Assembly: GCF_005771675.1 (NCBI RefSeq)
Contig: NZ_VAJM01000001.1
Coordinates: 372,001-436,000, forward strand
DNA: 64,000 nt
Origin: Hymenobacter jeollabukensis
GTDB lineage: Bacteria > Bacteroidota > Bacteroidia > Cytophagales > Hymenobacteraceae
Reading direction: 5' to 3'
Every line of letters starts with the position of its first letter. Position 1 is the first letter of the stretch. The position numbers and the translations under genes were made by a program. Positions 1 through 8,040 of the stretch are shown piece by piece. Below the pieces are notes generated by a model that made no database searches, was not told where the DNA came from, and saw only the letters and a list, made by a program, of their open reading frames with translations.

Positions 1-515
1 GCTGCGGCGGCCCGGGCCAGCGTGTCGCGCAGCACCGAGTCGGTGCTCCAATGAATGCCCTCGAACAGCGCGGACTGGGGCTGGCGCAGGCCCAGCAGGT
101 AGTAGCCGCCGTCGTCGGCCGGCCCGAGCACTACGTCGTGGCCGTGCAATTGACGGAAGGCGGCAACGAGGATATCGGTGCTCAGGCCCGGGCAGTCGGT
201 GCCGATGACCACCGTGCGTTGGGCGCCTTCGGCAAAGGCCGCGGCGAAGGCGTGGGCCATGCGCTGGCCCAGGTCGGCCGCGGCGGGCTGCAGCTGCTGC
301 CGGGTGCCGGGCCACAGCGGACCAGCACCGGGGGGCGGCGCGGCGGCCAGCCAGAGCGTGCTTTCGATGGGCAGCGGCGCCACGGCCGCCTGGGTGTGGT
401 CGAGCAGCTGCCGGTAGATGTCCAGCGCGGCTTCTTCGCCCAGGCCGGCGGCCAGGCGCGTCTTCACCTTGCCCAGCTCCGGGTAGCGCGCAAAAATCAG
501 CAGGTGCTCAGTCAT
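1..515 (-). CDS. TIGR04282-type arsenosugar-associated glycosyltransferase (partial)
   Basis: Reads leftward from ATG at 513-515 and leaves the window before its stop. The N-terminus (MTEHLLIFARYPELGKVKTRLA) and the later GTDCPGL and GPADDGGYYLLGL segments are those of the DUF2064/TIGR04282 nucleotide-diphospho-sugar transferase family. That family is found beside the radical SAM enzyme ArsS in arsenosugar clusters, where it is thought to attach or process the sugar part. The AhpD-like gene at 1415-1753 supports this setting. ArsS itself is not in the window. The family call is secure; the arsenosugar role rests on neighbourhood. Confidence 0.85.
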   Translation of the reverse strand, partial: MTEHLLIFARYPELGKVKTRLAAGLGEEAALDIYRQLLDHTQAAVAPLPIESTLWLAAAPPPGAGPLWPGTRQQLQPAAADLGQRMAHAFAAAFAEGAQRTVVIGTDCPGLSTDILVAAFRQLHGHDVVLGPADDGGYYLLGLRQPQSALFEGIHWSTDSVLRDTLARAAA

Positions 516-517
516 TT

Positions 518-718
518 AATATGCGGGAATATGCTGCGCTTCGCGCATGTGGGGTAATGTGCGCAATGCGCAGGCGACGGTTTCTGACAGCGGTTCGCGG
601 AAGAGAAGTCGTAGCTCGCCGAGCTGTTCTGCAATGCCATCAGCCGCCAACAGCGCCGGGGCGCTTATTTCATGGCTCATGGTCGCCACATTTCGCACAT
701 TCCACCTCATTCTTCACA
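518..718. repeat. Paired inverted AATGTG-type short arrays between two genes
   Basis: The left array (about 518-573) repeats AATATGCGGG/AATGTGCGC-like units. The right array (686-718) carries the same motif inverted (CACATTTCG, CACATTCCACC). The right array begins immediately after the rhodanese stop codon, reading leftward. The two arms could pair in the rhodanese-glycosyltransferase transcript. Confidence 0.5.
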
Positions 719-1246
719 TTAATTATAAGCCTTTTCGCCGCGGGTCAGCCAGGCGCCCCAGAGGGCCGAGTATGGGTGCACGCGCTGGGTGGGGCCGTGG
801 GCGTCGACCAGCGGGCGGGCTTCGTTGGCCCACTGGAAGATGCCGCCGTAGAGGTTGCGCACGTCGCGGAAGCCCAGGGCCCGCAGCTGCTCGCCGATGC
901 GCTCGGAGCGCACGCCTACCGAGCAATACACCACCACCGGCTGCTCGCGCGGCAGGTCGCGCACGGCGGCCGGGCTGAACGCGTCGTAATCGACGAAGCG
1001 GGCGCCGGCGAGGTGGCTTACGTTGTACTCGGCCGCGGTGCGCGTATCGAGCAGCGTGAGGGCGGGCCGCTGCTGGCGCAGCTGCGCCAGCTCGGCGGCC
1101 GACACGGTGGGCACCGTGTTCTTGTACATGGTCCGCAGCAGCGTCGCGTAGGCCGGCGACACGGCCGGATCGGGCGCCTTCGTCTGGGCCGAGCCGCAGC
1201 CGACCAGCGCCAGCAAAGCGGACCACATCAGCAGGAGTCGTTTCAA
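719..1246 (-). CDS. Rhodanese-like domain lipoprotein
   Basis: A single rhodanese domain behind a lipoprotein signal. TTG at 1244-1246 is chosen as start because it gives MKRLLLMWSALLALVGCGSA, a compact signal with lipobox LVGC. Longer starts would translate through the short repeats at 1251-1275; ATG at 1226-1228 is the other option. The loop CSVGVR has the catalytic Cys and closing Arg of active rhodaneses (C-x4-R). Likely a periplasmic or membrane-tethered sulfurtransferase. It lies between the AhpD-like gene and the glycosyltransferase on the same strand. Its part in arsenosugar chemistry is unknown. Confidence 0.85.
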   Translation of the reverse strand: MKRLLLMWSALLALVGCGSAQTKAPDPAVSPAYATLLRTMYKNTVPTVSAAELAQLRQQRPALTLLDTRTAAEYNVSHLAGARFVDYDAFSPAAVRDLPREQPVVVYCSVGVRSERIGEQLRALGFRDVRNLYGGIFQWANEARPLVDAHGPTQRVHPYSALWGAWLTRGEKAYN

Positions 1247-1250
1247 ATTC

Positions 1251-1410
1251 TGAATGTGATAAATGTGCGGGAATCGGAAAAGGTGCGGCGCTTCGCTAAT
1301 GCGTCGGGATGTGGAACACGAGCTGACGCTGTTTTGAGTCATTCATCAGCAAACAAGCACATTTCTCACATCAGCAAAGCGCCACCCATTCAGCACATTC
1401 CCCCACATTA
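1251..1410. repeat. Paired inverted AATGTG-type short arrays between two genes
   Basis: The left array (1251-1275) reads GAATGTGAT AAATGTGCGG GAA. The right array (1357-1410) contains GCACATTT, CTCACATC, AGCACATTC and CCCACATTA, i.e. the same motif inverted. The right array starts five bases beyond the AhpD-like stop. The unit matches that of 518-718, so both junctions of this gene set carry the same type of element. Confidence 0.5.
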
Positions 1411-1414
1411 ACTG

Positions 1415-1753
1415 CTACATGGACAGTTCCTTGGCCTTGTTCATCATCTGTACGCCGTGCACCAGGACGGCCCCGCCCTTGATGGCCGCGGCCACGTGCA
1501 CGGCTTCCATCATCTGGGCCTCGTCGGCGCCTTTCTGCAAGGAGTCGGTGGTGTAGGCGTCGATGCAGTAGGGGCACTGCACGGCGTGGGCCACGGCCAG
1601 GGCAATGAGGGCTTTTTCGCGCTCCGAGAGGGCGCCTTCCTTGAAGACCTCGCCGTAGTAGTCGAAGAACTTGCGGCCCATCTCGGCCTGCCACTCGGTG
1701 ATGTTGCCAAACTTGGCCAGGTCGGCGGGATTGTAGTAGGTGCTCTTTTCCAT
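1415..1753 (-). CDS. Arsenosugar-associated AhpD-like (carboxymuconolactone decarboxylase fold) protein
   Basis: 112 residues, all alpha-helical CMD/AhpD fold. The AVQCPYCIDAYT segment holds the CxxC redox pair plus the downstream acidic residue typical of AhpD-like peroxidase proteins. The N-terminus MEKSTYYNPADLAKFGNI and the VAAAIKGGAVLVHG segment resemble the small peroxidase-like protein that accompanies ArsS. Probably cytoplasmic and thiol-active; its exact reaction is not established. It is the first gene of the leftward set. Confidence 0.85.
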   Translation of the reverse strand: MEKSTYYNPADLAKFGNITEWQAEMGRKFFDYYGEVFKEGALSEREKALIALAVAHAVQCPYCIDAYTTDSLQKGADEAQMMEAVHVAAAIKGGAVLVHGVQMMNKAKELSM

Positions 1754-1819
1754 AGTGGGGTCAACAAACGTAGCCGCGCCGGGTTCGGATTGGCGGGGTG
1801 AAAAATCGGCCGGGGCCAG

Positions 1820-2362
1820 CTAGGCCAGCCGGCGTACCCGGATGTGCACGTGCTCCCCGTCTTCGCGGGTGGTGGGCGTCACCTCGATGCGGTCGGCCTC
1901 GTCGAAGTAAGTGGCCAGGCCGCGCACGATGCCCACGGCCAGCGCGCCCATGCGCCGCTTCGACACGTACTCCACCACCACTTCGTCGGGGGCCACGCGG
2001 CGCACGTCGAGCACCGGCGGGGCATTGTCTTCGTGCTCCTCGCGCACGCGCTTGTGCATCACCTTTTCGGTGTGCTCCAGCATTTCCAGGGTACGCCAGC
2101 CGGGGTCCATGAGCTTCTGGTACATGTAGAGCAGGTCGGGCACGAGGTACTCGCCGAATTTCTCCTGCAGCTCGGCGGCCGGAATGCCGGTCATTTCGGC
2201 GGCGTGGCCCACCAGGGCGTACATGTGCTCGTCGGGGTACACGTGCTTGTGGTCGAAGTCGAGGCCGCTGATGCCGGCCGCTTCAACGAGGCGAATCCAG
2301 GTGCTGTGGTCGTACTGTGTCTGCACGTAGCGCTTGAGCAGGGTGAAAATGGTGCCGTGCAT
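1820..2362 (-). CDS. Stand-alone heme NO-binding (H-NOX) protein
   Basis: 180 residues from ATG at 2360-2362 (MHGTIFTLL); upstream in-frame codons do not look like protein. It aligns with bacterial H-NOX: predicted proximal heme ligand His103 (MHKRV) lies 12-13 residues before a Pro pair (APP), and the propionate-binding YxSxR motif is Tyr132, Ser134, Arg136. These spacings equal those of Thermoanaerobacter H-NOX with a one-residue offset. Cytoplasmic sensor of NO, possibly O2. No histidine kinase, GGDEF or EAL gene lies beside it, so its partner is unknown. Confidence 0.9.
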   Translation of the reverse strand: MHGTIFTLLKRYVQTQYDHSTWIRLVEAAGISGLDFDHKHVYPDEHMYALVGHAAEMTGIPAAELQEKFGEYLVPDLLYMYQKLMDPGWRTLEMLEHTEKVMHKRVREEHEDNAPPVLDVRRVAPDEVVVEYVSKRRMGALAVGIVRGLATYFDEADRIEVTPTTREDGEHVHIRVRRLA

Positions 2363-2556
2363 GGAGGAGTCGAAAACCCAAAAGTCCAAAGAAAATACAA
2401 CACGAACGTACAAATAGCCTTCCACGTTGGCGGAAATATTGGCCGGCGCTGGCAGCCCGCAGCCCCAGCCGTGAGCGGTGCCCCGCGCCGAAGCCGCCGG
2501 GCGGGTAGCAACGGGCGGATTTGCCGCTACCTTGTCGTTTCAATCCCCCCGATTCT

Positions 2557-4326
2557 ATGCCCCACTCCTACTCCCGCCTGCTGGGCCTGCTGCTCGCGGC
2601 CGGCGCGCTGGGCACCGCCGCCTGCCAGCGCGACGCCAAACAAGACGCGGCCCAGGCCTCGCCCGCCGACATCGGCTTCGACCGTTACAAGAAGCGGTTC
2701 ATCGACTCGCTCTGGTACTACAACCCCGGCTGGGCCTCCTCGCAGGGCTTTCACAAGTACGACGCGGTGCTCGTCATTCCCACGGCCGGGCGCCGGCAGG
2801 TGGAGAACGTGGCCGCCGCCCGCGGCCTGAAGGAGCTGCGCGGCTTCGCTTTCGACAGCCTCTCGCCCAACAACCAGACCGACTACCTGCTGATGGTGAA
2901 CCAGCTGCGCTCGACGCGCTGGTACAACGACACGCTGCGCAGCTGGCAATGGGACCCGAGCCAGTACAACCTCAGCGCCCCGGTGGCCGAAATCCTTAAC
3001 GGCCGCTACCAGCCGCTGGCCATGCGCCTGCGCAGCATTTCGGCCAAAATCAACCGGGTGGCCGAGTACTACGAAGCGGCCAAAACCAACCTGCAGAACC
3101 CCACCCGGGAGCACCTGGAGCTGGCCATCCTGCAGAACCGCGGCGGCCTCGACGTGTTCGGCCCCGCCCTGCTCGACTCGGTGAGCCGCGCCGACCTGCC
3201 CGCCCGCGAGAAGGAGGAGCTGCGCGCCCGCATCGAAACCACCCGGCAGGTGATGCAGGAGTACGTGCGCTTCCTCGATAAGGAGCTGCGGCCCCAGGCC
3301 CGGCGCAGCTTCCGCATCGGCAAGACGCTGTTCGACCAGAAATTCCGCTACGACATCGTGGCCAACGCCTCGGCCGACGAAGTGTACCAGCGGGCCCAGC
3401 GCCACAAGCAGGAGCTGCTGCAGGACATGGCCCGGCGTGCCACCCGCCTCTGGCCGAAGTACTTCGCCGCGCAGCCTATGCCCGCCGACACGCTCACCCG
3501 CATCCGCGCGGTCATTCAAAAGCTGTCGGAGAAGCACGCCACGCAGGCCGGCTTCGTGGATGCGGTGCGCCAGCAGATTCCGGTGCTCGTCAAGTTCGTC
3601 GACGACAAGAAGCTGCTCACCCAGGACCCGACCAAGCCGCTGGTGGTGCGCGAAACCCCGCTGTACATGCGCGGCTCGGGCGCGGGCGCGTCGGTTTCGG
3701 CTCCCGGCCCCTACGACAAGGGCGCCGACACCTACTACAATGTGGAGCCGCTGGACGGACAGCCCGCCGCCCAGGCCGAAAGCTATTTGCGCGAGTACAA
3801 CCAGTACACCCTGCAGATTCTGAACATCCACGAGGCCATTCCGGGCCACTACACCCAGCTGGTGTACGCCAACCGCTCGCCCAGCATCATCAAGGCCGTG
3901 CTCGGCAACGGGGCCATGATCGAGGGCTGGGCCGTGTACGCCGAGCGCATGATGCTGGAAAGCGGCTACGCCGGCGGCTCCGACGAAATCTGGCTGATGT
4001 GGGACAAGTGGAACATGCGCGTGACGCTCAACACCATCCTCGACCACCTGGTGCAGACGGGCAGCATTACGGAGCCCGAAACGGTGCAGCTGCTCATGCG
4101 CGACGGATTTCAGGAGGAAGCCGAGGCCCGTAACAAGTGGCGCCGCGCCACGCTCAGCCAGGTGCAGCTCAGCTCCTACTTCACCGGCTACAGCGAAATC
4201 ATGGCCCTGCGCGAGGAGCTGAAGCAGAAACAGGGCAAGGCCTTCGACCTGAAGAACTTCAACGAGCAGTTCCTGAGCTACGGCAGCGCCCCGGTGAAGT
4301 ACATCCGCCAGCTGATGCTGCGCTAA
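2557..4326 (+). CDS. DUF885 family lipoprotein (putative metallopeptidase-like)
   Basis: 589 residues from ATG 2557, which gives a signal with lipobox GTAAC; an earlier in-frame ATG at 2521 would bury the signal. The family signature HEAIPGHYTQ sits near residue 425 and resembles a zinc-binding HExxxGH helix. The C-terminal part ends LSYGSAPVKYIRQLML, typical of DUF885. Members are secreted proteins presumed to be metal-dependent peptidases, but the substrate is not known. A TACCTTG-type -7 element lies at 2528-2534. Predicted to be anchored in the envelope. Confidence 0.88.
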   Translation: MPHSYSRLLGLLLAAGALGTAACQRDAKQDAAQASPADIGFDRYKKRFIDSLWYYNPGWASSQGFHKYDAVLVIPTAGRRQVENVAAARGLKELRGFAFDSLSPNNQTDYLLMVNQLRSTRWYNDTLRSWQWDPSQYNLSAPVAEILNGRYQPLAMRLRSISAKINRVAEYYEAAKTNLQNPTREHLELAILQNRGGLDVFGPALLDSVSRADLPAREKEELRARIETTRQVMQEYVRFLDKELRPQARRSFRIGKTLFDQKFRYDIVANASADEVYQRAQRHKQELLQDMARRATRLWPKYFAAQPMPADTLTRIRAVIQKLSEKHATQAGFVDAVRQQIPVLVKFVDDKKLLTQDPTKPLVVRETPLYMRGSGAGASVSAPGPYDKGADTYYNVEPLDGQPAAQAESYLREYNQYTLQILNIHEAIPGHYTQLVYANRSPSIIKAVLGNGAMIEGWAVYAERMMLESGYAGGSDEIWLMWDKWNMRVTLNTILDHLVQTGSITEPETVQLLMRDGFQEEAEARNKWRRATLSQVQLSSYFTGYSEIMALREELKQKQGKAFDLKNFNEQFLSYGSAPVKYIRQLMLR

Positions 4327-4348
4327 GCGGCCCATCACCCGTGCCGGC

Positions 4349-4384
4349 GCGCCGGGCTCCGCTGAGCGGGGCTCGGCGCTTTGC
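4349..4384 (+). terminator. GC-rich stem-loop after the DUF885 gene
   Basis: A near-perfect stem (GCGCCGGGCTCCGC against GCGGGGCTCGGCGC, with two G-U type mismatches) is followed by a short T run. It lies 23 bases after the DUF885 stop. Confidence 0.5.
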
Positions 4385-4496
4385 GGTCCGCCGGGCGCGC
4401 GGCTGGCAGCCGTCCCAATTTGAGCCAAAAGCGGGCCGGTTGCGTACAACGGCCGATACACACCTTCTCCACAAGCTCCTAACTCAGCCTGCCGCA

Positions 4497-4853
4497 ATGA
4501 AAGAAGCCGACCGCCAGCGCGTGTACGATACCGACGATGAGGGCCTGCGCCACTACACCCACGACCACCTGAAGGTCTTCGCCAAGTTCACTTCCCAGGG
4601 TTGCGCCACCTGCGAGCTGCTGGCCCCGCCCTTCGCCAAGTTTGCCGACGACGAGCAGTACCAGCCCATCCTTTTCCTGCGCCTGGACTCCGACGAAAAT
4701 CCGGTGGCCAAAAAGCTGATGCAGGAGCGCGTGGCCCCGTTTTTCGTGAGCTACTGCCAGGGCCAGCTGCTGGAGTGCGACTCGCTCACCACCGAAGAAG
4801 CCGTGCGCGGCATGCTCGACCGCCTGCGCGCCTTCGTGCCGCACACGCGGTGA
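4497..4853 (+). CDS. Thioredoxin-like protein
   Basis: 118 residues from ATG 4497. It has a thioredoxin fold with redox pair Cys-Ala-Thr-Cys (SQGCATCELLAPPFAKFA), the FLRLDSDENP strand-turn and the cis-Pro segment RVAPFFVSY. No signal peptide is visible, so it is probably cytoplasmic. Likely a minor disulfide reductase rather than the main TrxA, because the active site is not WCGPC. A tandem heptamer array begins at its stop codon. Confidence 0.85.
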   Translation: MKEADRQRVYDTDDEGLRHYTHDHLKVFAKFTSQGCATCELLAPPFAKFADDEQYQPILFLRLDSDENPVAKKLMQERVAPFFVSYCQGQLLECDSLTTEEAVRGMLDRLRAFVPHTR

Positions 4854-4890
4854 TTGGTGATTGGTGATTGGTGATTGGTGATTGGTGATT
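4851..4890 (+). repeat. TGATTGG heptamer tandem array (5.7 copies)
   Basis: Five perfect TGATTGG units plus five more bases. The thioredoxin-like gene's TGA stop is the first codon of the array. No inverted partner array was seen nearby. Confidence 0.95.
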
Positions 4891-4984
4891 AAGGCATATT
4901 CCCGGCCAGACACCAGGTTACGAGCACCTTGGCAGTCCAGGAAATTCGTCAAACCCACGCAGGTTCGTGAATCAATCGTCCACG

Positions 4985-5022
4985 CAATCTGGGTAATCCG
5001 GCAAATCCGCAAGAATCCGTGA
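4985..5022 (+). repeat. Degenerate AATCYG-type array before the YdcF-like gene
   Basis: Four units of about 9-10 nt (AATCTGGGT, AATCCGGCA, AATCCGCAAG, AATCCGTGA) run up to the start region of the next gene. A different unit sequence from the heptamer array about 100 bases upstream. Confidence 0.5.
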
Positions 5023-5033
5023 TTTTTGCGGCC

Positions 5034-5804
5034 GTGTTTTTCCTGCTCTCCAAGCTGCTCGACTTTCTGCTGCTGCCGGCCCTGTGGCTGCTGGGGCTGC
5101 TGCTGGCCGCCCTGCTCACCCGCCGCCCGGCCCGGCGCCGCGCCCTGCTGCTGACGGCGCTGCTGCTGCTCGTCATCGGCACCAACAACGCCCTCGTCAA
5201 CGAAGCCCTGCTGGCCTGGGAGCTGCCCCCGTTGACGCTGCGCCAGCTCGGTGGCCCCTACGACGCGGGCGTGCTGCTCACCGGCATCGGCGACGGGCGC
5301 AAGTCGCCGCACGACCGGGTGTACCTGGGCCGTGGCGCCGACCGCCTGACCAACGCCCTGTGGCTGTACCGCGCCGGCCGCATCCGCCGCATCATCATCT
5401 CGGGCGGCTCGGGGCTGCTGAAGGGTGCGCGCGGGCACACCGAAGCCCACGAGCTGTACGTGCTGCTGCGCCTGGCCGGCGTGCCCGCCCGCGACATCCT
5501 ATTGGAAGAGCGAAGCCGCAACACCCGCGAAAACGCCCTTTACACCAAGGAGCTGCTGGCCCGGCACCCCGATATCAAGTCGCTGGTGCTCATCACCTCG
5601 GCCTTTCACCAGCGCCGGGCCCTGGGCTGTTTCCACCGCGTGGGGCTGCGCCCGGCGCCCTTCCCCGCCGGCTTCGTCACCACCGACCGTCGCCTCTCGC
5701 CCGATTACTGGCTGGTGCCCGACGCCGACGCGCTGGCCCGCTGGAGCCTGCTGCTGCACGAAATCAGCGGCTACGTGGTGTACCGGGTGCTGGGCTACGC
5801 GTGA
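5034..5804 (+). CDS. YdcF/ElyC-like DUF218 membrane protein
   Basis: About 256 residues. GTG 5034 gives MFFLLSKLLDFLLLPALWLL, the usual start in this family; GTG 5019 is also in frame but would begin inside a repeat. Two N-terminal hydrophobic segments precede a DUF218 domain with GVLLTGIGD, IIISGGSG, EERSRNTRENA and LITSAFHQRRA. E. coli relatives (ElyC, SanA, YdcF) act in envelope or polyprenyl-carrier biology, with a poorly defined biochemical function. The gene ends 15 bases before a palindromic element. Confidence 0.85.
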   Translation: MFFLLSKLLDFLLLPALWLLGLLLAALLTRRPARRRALLLTALLLLVIGTNNALVNEALLAWELPPLTLRQLGGPYDAGVLLTGIGDGRKSPHDRVYLGRGADRLTNALWLYRAGRIRRIIISGGSGLLKGARGHTEAHELYVLLRLAGVPARDILLEERSRNTRENALYTKELLARHPDIKSLVLITSAFHQRRALGCFHRVGLRPAPFPAGFVTTDRRLSPDYWLVPDADALARWSLLLHEISGYVVYRVLGYA

Positions 5805-5819
5805 GGGAATGGGCGGATA

Positions 5820-5872
5820 GGGAAATCGTCCGTCATCCTTCGGCTGCGCCTCAGAATGACGGACGATTTCCC
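5820..5872. repeat. Compact palindromic REP-like element
   Basis: Perfect 17-bp inverted arms, GGGAAATCGTCCGTCAT (5820-5836) and its complement (5856-5872), around a loop that contains CTTCGGCTGCGCCTC. The core resembles the arms of the larger element at 21541-21665 (GTCAT..GAG.GCAGCCGA). It sits between two convergent genes and could also act as a bidirectional terminator. Confidence 0.85.
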
Positions 5873-5887
5873 AATTCAATCCTTAGG

Positions 5888-7285
5888 CTATTCCACCTTC
5901 TTACCCTCCGACTGGGGCGCCGGCGCTACCCACACCGATTTCTGATTGACAAACTCGCGGATACCCAAATAGCTCAGCTCCCGGCCGTAGCCCGACTTCT
6001 TGACCCCACCAAAGGGCATTTCGGGCGAAGACTTCACCAACGCGTTGATGAACACCGCCCCGGCCTCGATGCGCCGGGCCAGCGCCTCACCGCGCGCCGC
6101 GTCGCGGGTCCAGATAGCGGCGCCCAGGCCGAAGCGCGAGTCGTTGGCAAGGCGGATGGCATCGTCCGCGTCCTTGGCTTCGAGCACCAGCGCCACCGGG
6201 CCGAACAGCTCCTCCGCGTAGGCCCGCTGCCCGGGCTTCACGTTTGACAGGATCATGGGGCGGAACAGCGCCGTGCCGGGCGCCGACTGCCCGCCGAACA
6301 GCTCCACCTTCGCGCCCTGTTTCACCGAGTCATTGACCTGTTCGGTCAGCTCGTCGGCCAGGTCGGGGCGGGCCAGGGGGCCGTACTGGGTGGTTTCCAG
6401 CAGCGGGTCGCCGGTGCGCAGGGCCAGCAGGTGGGTTTTCATCTTGCTGATGAACTCCTTGAGCACCGGCTTCTCCACGATGAAGCGCTTGGCGGCAATG
6501 CAGCTCTGCCCGGCATTGATCATGCGGGCCTGGGCGGCGGTTTTGGCGGCCAGCTCCAGGTCGGCATCCGCCAGCACGACGAAGGCATCGGAGCCGCCCA
6601 GCTCCAGCACGGTTTTCTTGATCTGGGCACCGGCCGTGGCGGCCACCTGCGCCCCGGCCGGCTCCGAGCCGGTGAGCGTGACGGCCCGCACCCGGTCGTC
6701 CTCGATGAGCTTGCTCACCAGCTCGGAGCCGATGAGCAGGGTGCGGAAGGTGGCCGGCGGAAAGCCCGCGTCGTGGAAAATCTTTTCCAGGGCCAGGGCG
6801 CACTGCGGCACGTTGGAGGCGTGCTTGAGCAGCCCCACGTTGCCGGCCATCAGCGCGGGCGCGGCGAAGCGCACCACCTGCCAGAAGGGGAAGTTCCAGG
6901 GCATCACGGCCAGCACCACGCCGATGGGCTCGTGGCTGATGAAACTGCGCCGGGCCTCGGTCTTGATTTCCTCGTCGGCCAGAAAGGCTTCGGCGTGCTC
7001 GGCGTAGTAGTCGCAGCAGAGGGCGCACTTCTGGGCTTCGGCCCGGCCGTCGACGACGGGTTTGCCCATTTCCAGGGCCATGAGGCGGGCCAGCTCGTCG
7101 GCCCGCTCGCGCAGCAAGGCCGCCGCGCGGCGCATCAGGCGGGCGCGCTCGGCAAACGTGGTCAGTCGCCATTGGGCGGCGGCGCGGTGGCTTTGGGCCA
7201 GAATCCGCTCGACGCGGGACCAGGCAAAGGGGCGGAAACGGCGCAGCACGCGGCCGGTGTAGGGGTTGTAGGACTCGATGGGCAT
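5888..7285 (-). CDS. NAD(P)-dependent succinate-semialdehyde dehydrogenase family protein
   Basis: 465 residues from ATG at 7283-7285. An aldehyde dehydrogenase fold with VMPWNFPFWQ (cofactor loop), LELGGSDAFVV (general base Glu228) and NAGQSCIAAKRF (nucleophile Cys262). Overall resemblance is to the short SSADH/YneI (Sad) branch. Likely oxidises succinate semialdehyde or a similar aldehyde to the acid in the cytoplasm. No GABA transaminase is adjacent, so the physiological substrate is open. Divergent from the sigma factor gene. Confidence 0.9.
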   Translation of the reverse strand: MPIESYNPYTGRVLRRFRPFAWSRVERILAQSHRAAAQWRLTTFAERARLMRRAAALLRERADELARLMALEMGKPVVDGRAEAQKCALCCDYYAEHAEAFLADEEIKTEARRSFISHEPIGVVLAVMPWNFPFWQVVRFAAPALMAGNVGLLKHASNVPQCALALEKIFHDAGFPPATFRTLLIGSELVSKLIEDDRVRAVTLTGSEPAGAQVAATAGAQIKKTVLELGGSDAFVVLADADLELAAKTAAQARMINAGQSCIAAKRFIVEKPVLKEFISKMKTHLLALRTGDPLLETTQYGPLARPDLADELTEQVNDSVKQGAKVELFGGQSAPGTALFRPMILSNVKPGQRAYAEELFGPVALVLEAKDADDAIRLANDSRFGLGAAIWTRDAARGEALARRIEAGAVFINALVKSSPEMPFGGVKKSGYGRELSYLGIREFVNQKSVWVAPAPQSEGKKVE

Positions 7286-7479
7286 AAACAAAAGTGCAAA
7301 TCGGCGGGCAACGGTGGCTCCGTAAGTACGTACGCAGAAAGCGCGCGGCCGCTACCTATAACCGGTTTGCCGACTCCGGGGTTGACCCGGCCGCCTTTGT
7401 CGTCTGCGTTTTGTCCTTACTTTTGACCGGCCCCGGTCTGCGCCCACTCCGGCACGGCGGCGGCCCCATTTCCCACACC

Positions 7480-8034
7480 GTGACCAGTTTGCTACCCGAG
7501 TCGCCCCCCGCCGCTGAACAGCAGCTCGTAGCCCGGCTGCGCGCCCAGGACGAGTCCGCCATGACCGAGTTCTACGACAAGTACTCGGCTGCGCTCTACG
7601 GCGTAATCCTGCGCATCGTGCGCCGCGAGGAAGAAGCCGAAGACGTGCTGCAGGAGGCCATGGTAAAAATATGGCATTCGTTTCCGAGCTACGACGCGTC
7701 GAAAGGGCGCCTGTTTACGTGGGTTTTGAACGTGAGCAGAAATTTAGCCATCGACAAAATCCGCTCCCGCCAGTACCGCGTAAGTTCTCACAGTCAGCCA
7801 CTGGACGATAGTCCTGCCGAGCGCCAACCCGCCGTCGATTCCTTCCGGCCCGAGCACATCGGGCTGCAGGAACTCACGCGCCGATTGAACCCTGAGCAGC
7901 GCCAAATTGTCGACTTGCTGTATTTCGAAGGCTACACCCAAAGCGAGGTGGCCGACGAGCTGAATATGCCCCTAGGTACAGTGAAAACCCGCGCCCGCGC
8001 CGCCATCAAAGTCCTCTCCACCCTGATCCGATAA
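7480..8034 (+). CDS. ECF-type RNA polymerase sigma factor
   Basis: 184 residues from GTG 7480 (MTSLLPESPPAAEQQLVARL); an upstream in-frame extension lacks sigma-like sequence. The region 2 segment (EFYDKYSAALYG, DVLQEAMVKIWHSF, RLFTWVLNVSRNLAIDKIR) and the region 4 helix-turn-helix (LNPEQRQIVDLLYFEGYTQ, MPLGTVKTRARAA) are intact. It is followed six bases later by an anti-sigma factor, the usual paired arrangement, so activity is probably controlled by membrane sequestration. Confidence 0.95.
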   Translation: MTSLLPESPPAAEQQLVARLRAQDESAMTEFYDKYSAALYGVILRIVRREEEAEDVLQEAMVKIWHSFPSYDASKGRLFTWVLNVSRNLAIDKIRSRQYRVSSHSQPLDDSPAERQPAVDSFRPEHIGLQELTRRLNPEQRQIVDLLYFEGYTQSEVADELNMPLGTVKTRARAAIKVLSTLIR

Positions 8035-8040
8035 CCTGCC

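Noticed and set aside
516-710. A 64-codon minus-strand frame before the glycosyltransferase gene
   Set aside because: It largely translates the short repeat arrays and has no homology that I can recognise.
2527-4497. A 656-codon open frame on the minus strand opposite the DUF885 gene
   Set aside because: It is the antisense of a gene with clear family motifs, its composition (His, Gly, Val, Ala rich) is typical of GC-rich antisense frames, and no domain is recognisable.
7294-7479. N-terminal extension of the sigma factor from an upstream start
   Set aside because: The extra 62 residues are basic then hydrophobic with no sigma similarity; GTG 7480 gives the usual ECF length.
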